From Ancylomarina sp. DW003 (GTDB taxonomy: Bacteria; Bacteroidota; Bacteroidia; Bacteroidales; Marinifilaceae), in the NCBI RefSeq assembly GCF_029029505.1, contig NZ_JAKJSD010000003.1, positions 248,001 through 312,000 on the forward strand: a stretch of DNA of 64,000 nucleotides, given 5' to 3'. The notes under the pieces are model-generated. The model had not been told where the DNA came from. It made no database searches and saw only the letters and a program-made list of their open reading frames with translations. Numbering within the stretch: position 1 is the first letter of the stretch; each line of letters opens with the position of its first letter. A program made the position numbers and the translations under genes. This document shows positions 39,273-48,409 of the stretch, piece after piece.

Positions 39273-39842
39273 TTACTCTCCAAATTCAAGCTTTATTAAA
39301 CCGAATACAGAGTAATTAATCATATCGTAGTAATTCGCGTCAATTCCTTCAGAGATAATTGTCTTTCCTTTGTTGTCTTCGATTTGCTTGGTACGATTAA
39401 TTTTCATCAAGATTAAATCCGTGTAAGAAGACACTCTCATACTTCTCCAGGCTTCATCGTAATCATGGTTTTTCTTTTCCATCAAGCTTTTCGCTTCCTG
39501 AAAGTATTTGCTATATAGCTCCAAAGCCTTATCTGCAGCTAATGGTTCTTCAGAAGTACCCAATTCAAGTTGAATAATTCCCATGATAGAGTAATTGACA
39601 ATACCAATAAATTCTGAACGGATATCGTCTTCTATCTTACTCATTCCTTTTTCTTCGATGCTACGAATACGTTGTGCTTTAATATAGATCTGATCGGTAA
39701 GTGAAGTCGGTCTGAGAATACGCCATGCAGTTCCGTAATCCTTCATCTTTTTTGTATAGATATCGGTACAAATTTTGATAATGCTTTCGTATTGTTCGTT
39801 GGTAGTCATGCTAGGTTTTTGAGTTTCTATTACAGTAGTCAT
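39273..39842 (-). CDS. DUF1599 protein, tandem repeat
   Basis: 189 residues containing two similar halves: KKMKDYGTAWRILRPTSLTDQIYIKAQRI and, later, KKNHDYDEAWRSMRVSSYTDLILMKINRT (each quoted in part as KDYGTAWRILRPTS and HDYDEAWRSMRVSS). This repeat defines DUF1599, also listed as nucleotide-modification-associated domain 1. The two acidic helical halves suggest an all-alpha nucleotide pyrophosphatase-like fold, but the activity is unknown. It is first in the unit leading to tpiA and divergent from folP. Confidence 0.82.
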   Translation of the reverse strand: MTTVIETQKPSMTTNEQYESIIKICTDIYTKKMKDYGTAWRILRPTSLTDQIYIKAQRIRSIEEKGMSKIEDDIRSEFIGIVNYSIMGIIQLELGTSEEPLAADKALELYSKYFQEAKSLMEKKNHDYDEAWRSMRVSSYTDLILMKINRTKQIEDNKGKTIISEGIDANYYDMINYSVFGLIKLEFGE

Positions 39843-39950
39843 TGCTATATAGAGCTAAAATTTCTTAATAAAATCAGTGTATAGATTATCGAATGAATAA
39901 TAAAAGTTGTCTATTCACTCAGCAAGTCGAGTGCTTTGACATTTTTCTTT

Positions 39951-39958
39951 TATTTTTG
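39951..39958 (+). promoter_or_regulatory. Bacteroidota -7 element for folP
   Basis: TATTTTTG, exact TAnnTTTG, 30 bases before the folP ATG. Confidence 0.55.
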
Positions 39959-39988
39959 TTCAGTTTTTAGACTGAAAATAATCATCTC

Positions 39989-40858
39989 ATGCAAAAATAT
40001 AAAACAAATTCTTCAAATCAGAAGATCGCATCAATTATGTGTGGTAAGAATTCAATATCTTTTGATAAGCCTTTGGTTATGGGGATTTTGAATTTAACGC
40101 CAGATTCATTTTTCGATGGAGGACAATATATTAATACTGACTCTATTTTAAAACGTGCCAAACAAATTGTATCAGAAGGTGCAGATATTATTGATCTGGG
40201 TGCTTATTCGACTCGCCCAGGAGCGGAAGATATTGATGTGGAAGAAGAATGGAGAAGAATGCAACCTGCCTTAGCCATAATCAGAAAAGAGTTTCCTGAT
40301 GTAATTCTATCCATAGACACCTTTCGCTCAGAACTTGTTAAACGTGTAATTGGTGAATTTGGAGCTTGTATTGTTAATGATATATCTGGAGGCACGATGG
40401 ATAATCAAATGTTTGCTACCATAGCTGAACTTCAGGTGCCATACATCATGATGCATATTAAAGGAACGCCTCAAACCATGCAATCTCAAACAGATTATAA
40501 TGATTTGATGGGGGAACTCTTAGATTTCTTTAAGGATAGAGTGAGACAATTAAATGATTTGGGAGCACAGCATGTAATAATAGATCCTGGTTTTGGTTTT
40601 GCAAAAACTCTTGATCAGAATTACGAGATTATGGGGCAATTGGAAGCATTCAAACAATTGAAGTGTCCATTATTGATAGGTATTTCTCGTAAATCGATGA
40701 TATATAGGCTTCTTGGAGGAGAAGCTAAGGATAGTTTAAACGGAACAACAGCACTAAACATGCTCGCTCTAACGGGTGGAGCGCACATTCTGCGTGTGCA
40801 CGATGTAAAAGAAGCTGTTGAGTGTGTAAAAATTTACAATCATTCTCAGATTCGATAA
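39989..40858 (+). CDS. folP: Dihydropteroate synthase
   Basis: Joins p-aminobenzoate to dihydropterin pyrophosphate in folate synthesis; target of sulfonamides. TIM-barrel motifs: MGILNLTPDSFFDGGQY, GADIIDLGAYSTRPGA, IVNDISGG, YIMMHIKGTPQTMQ, IDPGFGFAKT and GISRKSMIYRLLG. 289 residues is normal. cdaA follows 114 bases downstream but has its own promoter element. Confidence 0.96.
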   Translation: MQKYKTNSSNQKIASIMCGKNSISFDKPLVMGILNLTPDSFFDGGQYINTDSILKRAKQIVSEGADIIDLGAYSTRPGAEDIDVEEEWRRMQPALAIIRKEFPDVILSIDTFRSELVKRVIGEFGACIVNDISGGTMDNQMFATIAELQVPYIMMHIKGTPQTMQSQTDYNDLMGELLDFFKDRVRQLNDLGAQHVIIDPGFGFAKTLDQNYEIMGQLEAFKQLKCPLLIGISRKSMIYRLLGGEAKDSLNGTTALNMLALTGGAHILRVHDVKEAVECVKIYNHSQIR

Positions 40859-40897
40859 ATGAGTATCACACTTAAAGGATTATCTATTATAAATTTC

Positions 40898-40905
40898 TAT
40901 TTTTG
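40898..40905 (+). promoter_or_regulatory. Bacteroidota -7 element for cdaA
   Basis: TATTTTTG in the folP-cdaA gap, 67 bases before the cdaA ATG; suggests cdaA can be transcribed separately. Confidence 0.5.
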
Positions 40906-40972
40906 TTAAGAAGGTTTTCCATAAATCTTCTTTTTATTATTCTCAAGCCACAATTGGCCTAATTTTTCATTT

Positions 40973-41764
40973 ATGATCCTAGCTTTTATAACGCTAAGCT
41001 TTTTCGATGTTTTAGATATTCTTTTGGTAGCCTTTCTGCTATATCAGGTTTACATGCTAACAAGAGGAACTGTGGCTATCAATATTTTTGTTGGACTATT
41101 CCTTTTCTATTTGATTTGGTTGTTTGTAACGGCCTTGAATATGGAACTCTTAAGTAACATTCTTGGAAAATTTATTGGCGTTGGGGTAATTGCATTACTA
41201 ATTGTGTTTCAGCAAGAGGTTCGAAAATTCTTATTACACTTGGGCTCACGATATAATTTTAGTCAGAAATTCTCTTTCGAAAAATGGTTAGCAGTAGATG
41301 ATAAATCAATCAAAGATAAAGAGGTTGAAGATATCATTGAGTCTTGCGAGAACATGTCTAACACAAAAACGGGAGCATTAATTGTAATCACTAAACGTAC
41401 TGATTTATTTAGTTTTGCAGAAACAGGGCAAATCCTTAAGGCTCGAATCTCATCAAGTTTATTAGAGTCCATCTTTTTTAAAAATTCTCCTTTGCATGAT
41501 GGTGCTTTAATTTTGGATAATAATCGAATTCTGGCAGCAAGATGCATTTTACCTGTTTCTGATAATCCTAATATACCCGGAAGCCTTGGTTTGCGTCATA
41601 GAGCTGGAATTGGTATCAGTCAAATGACAGATGCACATGTGATAATCGTTTCTGAAGAGACAGGAAATATTTCCTATATAATGGGAGGTAAGATTAAAGT
41701 TAGAATTAGCTCTGACGAACTTCGTCGTTTCCTTTGTGCTGATTATACAAGTTTTGTTGTTTGA
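40973..41764 (+). CDS. cdaA: Membrane diadenylate cyclase
   Basis: Makes cyclic di-AMP from two ATP. Three N-terminal membrane helices (VLDILLVAFLLYQVYML, INIFVGLFLFYLIWLFV, GVGVIALLIVF) precede the DisA_N catalytic domain with DGA at residues 176-178 and RHR at 208-210, both catalytic signatures. Cyclic di-AMP regulates potassium and osmotic balance. Proximity to folP is a recurrent arrangement in the phylum (recall). No GlmM or CdaR-like partner is in the window. Confidence 0.94.
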   Translation: MILAFITLSFFDVLDILLVAFLLYQVYMLTRGTVAINIFVGLFLFYLIWLFVTALNMELLSNILGKFIGVGVIALLIVFQQEVRKFLLHLGSRYNFSQKFSFEKWLAVDDKSIKDKEVEDIIESCENMSNTKTGALIVITKRTDLFSFAETGQILKARISSSLLESIFFKNSPLHDGALILDNNRILAARCILPVSDNPNIPGSLGLRHRAGIGISQMTDAHVIIVSEETGNISYIMGGKIKVRISSDELRRFLCADYTSFVV

Positions 41765-41945
41765 TAATTCCGGAATTTCCCTTTCTAGTGTTAAGTTTTT
41801 TAATTTAAAATACTGAGACGAGATGACTAATGTTATAATATATTGACTAATAGACTCATATTGATGACAGATATAATGCGTAAAATAGCAATTTTTATGT
41901 CAATCTTATCTATCTTTAAATTGTAATATTCATCCAAATTTATTT

Positions 41946-42320
41946 ATGTTCCTGAAACTGTTTATATTCCTGCAATTCATTTGTGTTATCGGCTTAAAAA
42001 CAAGCTCCGAAGAGCATAATGTAAAGGCATGGATAGAGATAGAAGGTGAATTAAACGCTTTATCTGTAAGGGCTAAAATAAAAAATAATAGTACTGAAAA
42101 TCTGTTTCTGAATTATGAAATAGAAATGCATAGCCGCTCTCGCATTAAAAACCAAAAAACACTCCAGAAAGGGAAACTTTTTGCAATGAAAGAATCAGTT
42201 ATTAACCTAGGTGAGTCGCGATTAAACGTAAAAAGAACGGAAGAACTTTGTGTTCTAATAAAAGTTCTTCATGATAGTGAAGTGGTAGCTGTGGACTCGG
42301 TTATTTTCCATGGAAGATAA
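41946..42320 (+). CDS. CsgH-like small exported protein
   Basis: 124 residues: a short hydrophobic signal (LKLFIFLQFICVIGL) followed by a single immunoglobulin-like beta domain. The strand order WIEIEGELNALSVRAKIKN, LNYEIEMHSRS, the turn KNQKTLQKGKLFAM, then VINLGESRLNV and LCVLIKVLHDSEVVAVDSV resembles CsgH, the small chaperone of curli-type amyloid secretion. No other curli gene (csgA, B, E, F, G) lies in the window, so the role is uncertain and confidence in the name is limited. Confidence 0.5.
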   Translation: MFLKLFIFLQFICVIGLKTSSEEHNVKAWIEIEGELNALSVRAKIKNNSTENLFLNYEIEMHSRSRIKNQKTLQKGKLFAMKESVINLGESRLNVKRTEELCVLIKVLHDSEVVAVDSVIFHGR

Positions 42321-42335
42321 GCTTATGAACTTCTA

Positions 42336-43616
42336 CTACGCTGGTTTTCCTATTAAAACAACGTCTTTTTCGTTATTAATATCCGTTACAAGGATATCGT
42401 AAAAAGTATTTGTTTTTATATTTTCAGCTTCGAATTGTACAGGAATATAGTGTTCTCCATAACCTTTAGCTACATTCCCATTAATATTCTCTACGAGCAC
42501 ACGTTGTGTTTTACCAACAAATTGACTTCTGTATTTAAGTTTACTTTCTTCTGCTATGCCTCTTAAAACTTCACTACGCTCAGTTTTTAGCTTTTCAGGG
42601 ATCTGATCGGCCATTCTTTCGGCACGAGTTCCTTTACGTATTGAGTATTTAAAGGTGTGCACATGACCAAACTCCATATTCTGAATCATATCACAGCTAT
42701 CGGTAAAATCAGTTTCGCTTTCGCCAGGGAAACCAATAATAATATCTGTAGTGAAATTGAAATCCGGACGAATGACTCTCACTTTCTCAACGGTATTCTT
42801 AAAGGTTTTAATCGTATACATTCGACGCATTCTCAAAAGAACTTCATCGGAACCCGATTGCAAGCAAAGGTGAAGGTGAGGTGTCATTTTAGGGTGTGAC
42901 AATAAGCCTAAGAATTTATCTCCAAAACCATCTGGTTCAAGTGACGAGATTCTTAACCTAAAATCTCCATCTAAATTAAGAATGGCTTCAATCAGATCAT
43001 CAAACTTATAATTTTCATATTCGTATCGACCAATGTTTACTCCAGTGATGACAACTTCTTTAGCGCCATTAGTAATAACGGATCTTACATTATCAAGAAT
43101 AGCCTCAAATGGACGACTCTTGGCACGACCACGCACCGATGGAATGATACAGAAAGTACAGAAGTTATCACAACCATCTTGTATTTTAATCATACTGCGC
43201 GTATGAAAACCTTTTTCGGTTGAACCGTAGGCAAACAAATCGTTATTCAGTTGAGATGGGTGTTTCACCTCTCCATTAAAATGCGCTTCAACCAAGGAGT
43301 ATAGAGCTGATTTATTATCATTTTCGAGAACATAGTTAATCTCATCTTTGTTCTCTAATTCTTCTTTAGCATTGTTGGCCATGCAACCCGTTACAACCAA
43401 AACTGAATCCTTATTTCGCTTATTGGCTTGATTGATGAAGTTTCTTGACTTGTGATCGCTTTGATGTGTCACCGTACAAGAATTGATTACATAGACATCA
43501 GCTTCTTCGTCAAAATTGACCAATTTGTAGGCATTATTCTGAAATTTAGAAGCTAAAGCATCTGTTTCGTACTGATTCAGACGACAACCTAAAGTTTTAA
43601 AAGCGATTGTTTTCAT
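42336..43616 (-). CDS. mtaB: tRNA t6A37 methylthiotransferase
   Basis: A radical SAM enzyme that adds a methylthio group to t6A37 of tRNA. The UPF0004 domain carries three cluster cysteines (TLGCRLNQYETD, NSCTVTHQSD, VTGCMANN); the radical SAM motif is CDNFCTFC, followed by IPSVRGRAKSRP; a C-terminal TRAM domain binds RNA. The GCRLNQ and SVRGRAKSRP variants mark the MtaB subgroup rather than MiaB. 426 residues. A MiaB-type paralogue lies 52 bases upstream on the same strand. Confidence 0.9.
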   Translation of the reverse strand: MKTIAFKTLGCRLNQYETDALASKFQNNAYKLVNFDEEADVYVINSCTVTHQSDHKSRNFINQANKRNKDSVLVVTGCMANNAKEELENKDEINYVLENDNKSALYSLVEAHFNGEVKHPSQLNNDLFAYGSTEKGFHTRSMIKIQDGCDNFCTFCIIPSVRGRAKSRPFEAILDNVRSVITNGAKEVVITGVNIGRYEYENYKFDDLIEAILNLDGDFRLRISSLEPDGFGDKFLGLLSHPKMTPHLHLCLQSGSDEVLLRMRRMYTIKTFKNTVEKVRVIRPDFNFTTDIIIGFPGESETDFTDSCDMIQNMEFGHVHTFKYSIRKGTRAERMADQIPEKLKTERSEVLRGIAEESKLKYRSQFVGKTQRVLVENINGNVAKGYGEHYIPVQFEAENIKTNTFYDILVTDINNEKDVVLIGKPA

Positions 43617-43668
43617 TGTAAATTATATTGTAAGCACTGTAATTAAAGTTGTTCGAGATGGTTATTCT

Positions 43669-44994
43669 CTATTCAATAAAATCTCCTTCAACCGAGAAAT
43701 CAGTAGCTGATTTGATTTTCACATCAACAATTTGTCCAATTAAATCTGAGTTCTCAGATAAAAAGCGAACATTAATCTTTCCTTCAGTCATTCCAGCTAA
43801 ATAACCAGCGTGTTTTGCAGTTCCTTTTACCAGCACTCTGAATGTTTGATCTATCATGCTATTATTATAGCTTCTCGATGTTAGTTTCAGATCTTCGGTT
43901 AAAACCTGATGGCGATTCTTTTTTACCTCAATGGGTACAGAATCGAACCAGCGATGACTCAAAGCACCAGGTCTAGGCGAATACTTCGCTATATATGCCA
44001 TATTAAAGTCGAACTCTTTCATAGCAGCACGAGTGGCATCAAACTGCTCATTGGTCTCACCTGTAAAGCCAACAATAATATCGGTAAACAGGGTTGCTTC
44101 AGGAATTAAGCGTTTAATGGTCGAAACGGATTGACGGTATTTTTCAAGTCCATGCTTACGGTTCATGGCAATTAAAAGCTTATCGTCGCCAGATTGTAAT
44201 GGCAAGTGAATTTGCTTAGCCAGACACTTGTATTGCGCAATAACTTCAATCACTTCATCGGTCATATCACGAGGGTGAGGCGAAGTAAAATAAAGCCAAA
44301 ATTCGGTTCCTATTTCATTTCCAAGCTCACCAATTCTACGAAGTAATTCAGGAAACATGATTTCTGTATCAGGCTTGTCTAAACCATAGGAATTCACGTT
44401 TTGACCTAATAAGGTAATTGATTTATATCCTCTTTCAACCAATGACCTAACTTCATTGACAATCTCAACTGAAGGACGAGAAACTTCACGACCTCTGGTA
44501 TAGGGTACAGCACAGAATGAGCAAAATTTATCGCAACCATTCTGTATTGGCACAAAAGCTTCAAAATCGGAAGTATGATCAGGTTTTACATTCCAAAATT
44601 CCGAAATATTATCGTTTTGAGCGTCAAAACCTTTCTGTACACCATTAGCTGTCGTAATTCCATACTGATGGATCATCTCAGGCAAGTTTGGTAAATCTTT
44701 CATCTGAAAGATAATATCGAAAAGCTTTAGAAATTTCTCGTGATCAGAAGGTAGTACACAGCCAGAAACAAAGGTGATTAGGTTGGAACGGTTCTTCCAT
44801 TTATTCCATTTTGATATTTTAGAATAAACCTTATCAATAGCATTCTGACGCACTGAACAGGCCAAAATCCCAATTAAATTAGCTTCTGTTTCGTCTTCAG
44901 TATAGGTGTAACCCATTTGTTCAATCACGGTTCTAACGCGCTCTCCGTCAGAAGCGTTCATTTGACAACCTAATGATATAAGATGATATTTCAT
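43669..44994 (-). CDS. miaB: MiaB-type tRNA methylthiotransferase
   Basis: Radical SAM methylthiotransferase, probably for 2-methylthio-i6A37. UPF0004 cysteines appear in SLGCQMNASDGERV, ILACSVRQNA and VSGCVLPSD; the radical SAM motif is CDKFCSFC with VPYTRGREVSRP, the MiaB-type signature; a TRAM domain ends the protein. The second cluster motif reads ACSVRQNA where MiaB usually has TCAIRENA, so this could be a diverged paralogue with another MiaB elsewhere in the genome. 441 residues. Confidence 0.78.
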   Translation of the reverse strand: MKYHLISLGCQMNASDGERVRTVIEQMGYTYTEDETEANLIGILACSVRQNAIDKVYSKISKWNKWKNRSNLITFVSGCVLPSDHEKFLKLFDIIFQMKDLPNLPEMIHQYGITTANGVQKGFDAQNDNISEFWNVKPDHTSDFEAFVPIQNGCDKFCSFCAVPYTRGREVSRPSVEIVNEVRSLVERGYKSITLLGQNVNSYGLDKPDTEIMFPELLRRIGELGNEIGTEFWLYFTSPHPRDMTDEVIEVIAQYKCLAKQIHLPLQSGDDKLLIAMNRKHGLEKYRQSVSTIKRLIPEATLFTDIIVGFTGETNEQFDATRAAMKEFDFNMAYIAKYSPRPGALSHRWFDSVPIEVKKNRHQVLTEDLKLTSRSYNNSMIDQTFRVLVKGTAKHAGYLAGMTEGKINVRFLSENSDLIGQIVDVKIKSATDFSVEGDFIE

Positions 44995-45117
44995 AAGATG
45001 ATGCGATGTTGATTAGTTAATATGATGATCCTTAAAGGTATCATCATGTCGATTTACTAATCCTTACTTTAAAACTTTGGGTCAACTTTGAATTAACTCA
45101 ATATATAGCTACCGATA

Positions 45118-45762
45118 TTAAAAATAAACTTCGGTATGGATAGGACCTAGTTTGATACCTTGTTTTTCAAGAATATCATAGGCCTCGTAAATCATATGAC
45201 AATTGCCGCAAAGATAACAGATTGTATCAGGTGAGACAGGGTTTTTCAGAAGATATTCTGTTACGCGACCGTTAAAATCCCCAGTATTTTCACCTGAAGT
45301 ACATAAAACATATCGATTTGAGTCGTAAGATTCCTTTTCGTAAGCTTCCTCTTTGTGGCGAATCCCATGTAGAAGGGTGTAATCCATTTCCGGATGTGTG
45401 TGTATAAAGCTATGGATAGGAGAAATACCTGTACCTGTGCTTATAAACATGAATTTCTTATTTTTAATCTCATCAGTTTTTAAAGAAAAGTGTCCGAATG
45501 CACCGTCTATATCCAGTTCATCACCAGGCTTGCATTTTTTCAATTTTTTCGAAAGCAAACCATCTTCAACTTCCTTAATTAGAACCTCAATGTAAGGATC
45601 TTGTTCTGCACTGTATATTGAGTATTCTCTACGATCAATGCTACCACTAAACCCCAGTGTTATATATTGTCCTGTTTTAAATGTGAAATCTTTTTTCTCC
45701 AAACGAATGATATAGGTCGATGGAGTTAGGTTTCTTAGACTAATTACTTTATGTGAATTCAT
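45118..45762 (-). CDS. Ferredoxin-NADP reductase-like flavoprotein
   Basis: 214 residues in two domains: an FAD-binding barrel with RREYSIYS (flavin-binding R-x-Y-S/T motif) after GQYITLGF, then an NAD(P)-binding domain with ISTGTGISPIHSF, CTSGENTGDFNGRV and YLCGNCHMIYEAYDIL, ending in an aromatic Phe (TEVYF) as in ferredoxin-NADP reductases. It has no iron-sulfur domain of its own. The electron partner is unknown. It is transcribed alone. Confidence 0.82.
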   Translation of the reverse strand: MNSHKVISLRNLTPSTYIIRLEKKDFTFKTGQYITLGFSGSIDRREYSIYSAEQDPYIEVLIKEVEDGLLSKKLKKCKPGDELDIDGAFGHFSLKTDEIKNKKFMFISTGTGISPIHSFIHTHPEMDYTLLHGIRHKEEAYEKESYDSNRYVLCTSGENTGDFNGRVTEYLLKNPVSPDTICYLCGNCHMIYEAYDILEKQGIKLGPIHTEVYF

Positions 45763-45972
45763 TTATTTTCTTCTTGCTTTTTTATCAAATCTGGCCGTAT
45801 TTGTATTGTTTCTTATTATGTGGAATCAATAAAAATAAGCTTTCGCAAAATAAGATGTTTTTATCCGAAATAGCAAGCCTTCGGTAGTTTTTGTGATTAG
45901 TCAATGGAGTAGGGTGCTCAATTAAAAATATTAAGAGAATATAAATCAGCTTGAGAAAGAGATTAAATCTAT

Positions 45973-46485
45973 TTAATTCTTTATTTCTTTCTGAAAAACA
46001 AGGTTTTCATATTTATTCTCACCCATGGTAAAGTAAATTGAAGAATTTGATTTAAAGCCCAAATAAGTATAAAAATCTATTGCATTTTGATTTTCAATAA
46101 AACAGGATAACCAGTAGTTCGAAATTCCTTTTGAATAGAGATGCTTTTCTGCTTCGATAACAAGCGCTTTACCAATACCACGTCCGTAAAAATGCTCTGA
46201 TACATATAAAACAGTCATCTCAGCACAATTTTCTTTGGTATCAGGATGAATAGCTTCGAAATTAACTTCACAATATGCAATCAGAAAATTATTTTCTTCA
46301 GCAACAAGGCAGTATTTATTTTTGTCACTAATTGATCTTAAACAGTTTTCATAGGTGAAATCTGCTTCCAGATACTCGGTATATTCATCATTAATACCTT
46401 TTGTGGCATAGGTGTGTAGCCAAACCTGAGTTTTTAAGAATTTAAGATTAAGAGCGTCTTTGTTTAGGGCTTTTCTTATTTGCAT
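45973..46485 (-). CDS. GNAT-family N-acetyltransferase
   Basis: About 170 residues with the standard GNAT core: the N-terminal MQIRKALNKDALNLKFL, then AEMTVLYVSEHFYGRGIGKALVIEAEKH (acetyl-CoA loop GRGIGKAL) and NAIDFYTYLGFKS near the end. The pattern is that of RimI/YitI-like small-molecule or peptide acetyltransferases. The frame opens at a TTG at 46500, but the ATG at 46485 fits the family start. Substrate unknown. Confidence 0.85.
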   Translation of the reverse strand: MQIRKALNKDALNLKFLKTQVWLHTYATKGINDEYTEYLEADFTYENCLRSISDKNKYCLVAEENNFLIAYCEVNFEAIHPDTKENCAEMTVLYVSEHFYGRGIGKALVIEAEKHLYSKGISNYWLSCFIENQNAIDFYTYLGFKSNSSIYFTMGENKYENLVFQKEIKN

Positions 46486-46500
46486 TTTATGATTGGTCAA

Positions 46501-46803
46501 TTTCTAAATAAACACTGATATTGTTCTGAGAAGGAGAGAAGTCATTAAATAAGTTCCCAATACTCGCACCCATTTAAATAAATAATAACGCATTTATTCT
46601 GAAATTATATTTCGTACTTACAGATAATTCCGAATAATGATTATTATATCTTAATTGTTTTTTAACAGATTAAAACTAATTAAACAATTTGATCTGGCAA
46701 ATAAAATGGGCATCTCATAAAATTGAGATGCCCATCAAAATGATTTGGTTAGTTAAATTGTGATTTAGATAAATAAGCTATTCATTTTGAAAAACTTATA
46801 AGT
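46501..46803. other. Intergenic region with one terminator
   Basis: 303 AT-rich bases between two minus-strand genes. It holds the DUF6029 terminator (46706-46735); the remainder presumably carries the promoter of the GNAT gene, though I find no exact TAnnTTTG. Confidence 0.5.
46706..46735 (-). terminator. Intrinsic terminator of the Omp28-TlpA-DUF6029 unit
   Basis: A perfect 12-pair stem (46706-46717 with 46724-46735), followed on the minus strand by a U-rich tail, 69 bases after the DUF6029 stop. Confidence 0.85.
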
Positions 46804-48396
46804 TTAGAAGCTGGTCGAAAAGCTAATGTTCAGACCCGTATAAGCAGGTACAAATCGACAAACACCGCCTGAACAGTTCAAGCCTTCACGATTTCTACCA
46901 TAAGCTACCTGCAGGTTTTTGGAATCTTTAGCCCATCCAAAGCCACCAGAATAATAATGTATCTTGTCCTTATCACCATAGTTGTATTGATTGGAAACAA
47001 ACATAGAGAAGCCTGGCGCAATAGAATATTCAAGTAAACCAGCTATCCAATTCTTTTTATCCTGCTTGGTCCACAAGTGTTGTAACTCTGCTCTCAAAAC
47101 ATGTTTGGGTTTGATTTTAAACTCGATTTCACTGGCTAAAAAATCAGATTTTACAATAGGGGAGTCACCGCCTTGCAGTTTACCTTTATTATAATCGATA
47201 TGTGCATAAGCCAGCTTGGTTTTCAACCTTTTTGAGAATTTCTTTGATAAATTGATATTGAAATCGCGGTATAGTTTACTGTCTCCTAGTTTAAGAAAAT
47301 CACTTTCCTCCGTTTCAATGTTTTTCAGATCTAAATCGTTATATGCTGAGAAATTAATTTCCAGCTTAGTTCCATACTTTCCACCTAATAAACTACCTTT
47401 TTTAAATTTCTTATAAAGATCGAATTGAGCACCCATTTCGCCATCGGCTTGAGTGATATAGGTGTAAATATTTAACAAACTGTATTTGTGCTGCTTGGTA
47501 ATGGCTGGTAAATAATTCACTAAAAGATTTAAACCACTAGCAGTTCTTTCGTTATAGAAACTCATATCTTTTAAAGCTCTGAAAGTAAAATTCATTCCCA
47601 GACCAGATTGAGCATAGGATGAATTGATAAGTAATGCATTCCCAGTGATATCTCTAGTGGGATATTCGACTCTTCTGTCATCTTTTTTCTGAACAAATTC
47701 GGCATTTAAACTCCAATTTTTTATTCCGAAATCTAATCGAGCAGAATAGGCATTTACCTGGCTAGGAAAATCTTCCTGAGCACCTGTATAGGTTTCATAC
47801 TTGCTTAGCCAGCTTCCACCTAGATTAAAATGGCTATTGGTTAAACCAAAATACTGAGCCAAATCAAATGTTCCATCAAGACCTCTCAGTGTACCGTCTG
47901 AAACTTCGAAGAATTCTCGTTGCTTGCCATATATTGCCTTTAAGTTCAGGTAGTCGGTAGGATAGAACCTCACACCCACACCTTCGATGGCATTGTTAAT
48001 GCCTAATTCACGGTTTTCGTAACTTCTAAAAATAAGACCACTACCAAACTGTTCGTAAAAGTTTCCTACAGTGATTTCTAATGTCTCATCTTGATATTTT
48101 AGATATCGACCTGCAATTTTCTGATCTTTGTGGCGGATATCGTATCCTACAAGTCTTGGTAAATAGGCTTCGTATTGCAAGCCCATTGTCAGTTTACCAA
48201 TATGATAATCCAGTTTCAGATAAGAATTGGATCCAAATTTATCATCGGGAACTATAGCTTTGGTTTTATTGTCTTTCTTGTAAATTTGGTTGATGGTCTC
48301 GAAACTACCACTTAGTTTTCCTTTTTTATCCTGAGCATTTCCCAGATGCCATTGACTCAATAAAATAAACCCCAAAAGTATTATTTGTTTGTTCAT
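46804..48396 (-). CDS. DUF6029-type outer-membrane beta-barrel
   Basis: 530 residues: signal peptide (LLGFILLSQWHLGNA), then amphipathic beta strands throughout and a terminal Phe, typical of outer-membrane barrels. Family-like blocks are GNFYEQFGSGLIFRSYENRELG and the C-terminal CSGGVCRFVPAYTG. Cys508 and Cys513 in that motif are the only cysteines I find in the mature protein. It is last in a three-gene unit behind a TlpA thioredoxin (13 bases) and an Omp28-like thioredoxin lipoprotein, which suggests its cysteine pair is a redox client. Function unknown. Confidence 0.82.
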   Translation of the reverse strand: MNKQIILLGFILLSQWHLGNAQDKKGKLSGSFETINQIYKKDNKTKAIVPDDKFGSNSYLKLDYHIGKLTMGLQYEAYLPRLVGYDIRHKDQKIAGRYLKYQDETLEITVGNFYEQFGSGLIFRSYENRELGINNAIEGVGVRFYPTDYLNLKAIYGKQREFFEVSDGTLRGLDGTFDLAQYFGLTNSHFNLGGSWLSKYETYTGAQEDFPSQVNAYSARLDFGIKNWSLNAEFVQKKDDRRVEYPTRDITGNALLINSSYAQSGLGMNFTFRALKDMSFYNERTASGLNLLVNYLPAITKQHKYSLLNIYTYITQADGEMGAQFDLYKKFKKGSLLGGKYGTKLEINFSAYNDLDLKNIETEESDFLKLGDSKLYRDFNINLSKKFSKRLKTKLAYAHIDYNKGKLQGGDSPIVKSDFLASEIEFKIKPKHVLRAELQHLWTKQDKKNWIAGLLEYSIAPGFSMFVSNQYNYGDKDKIHYYSGGFGWAKDSKNLQVAYGRNREGLNCSGGVCRFVPAYTGLNISFSTSF

Positions 48397-48409
48397 ATTT
48401 TCTTTATGC

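Noticed and set aside
42657-42899. Plus-strand ORFs inside the mtaB and miaB genes
   Set aside because: Both genes show continuous conserved motifs on the minus strand; these are shadows.
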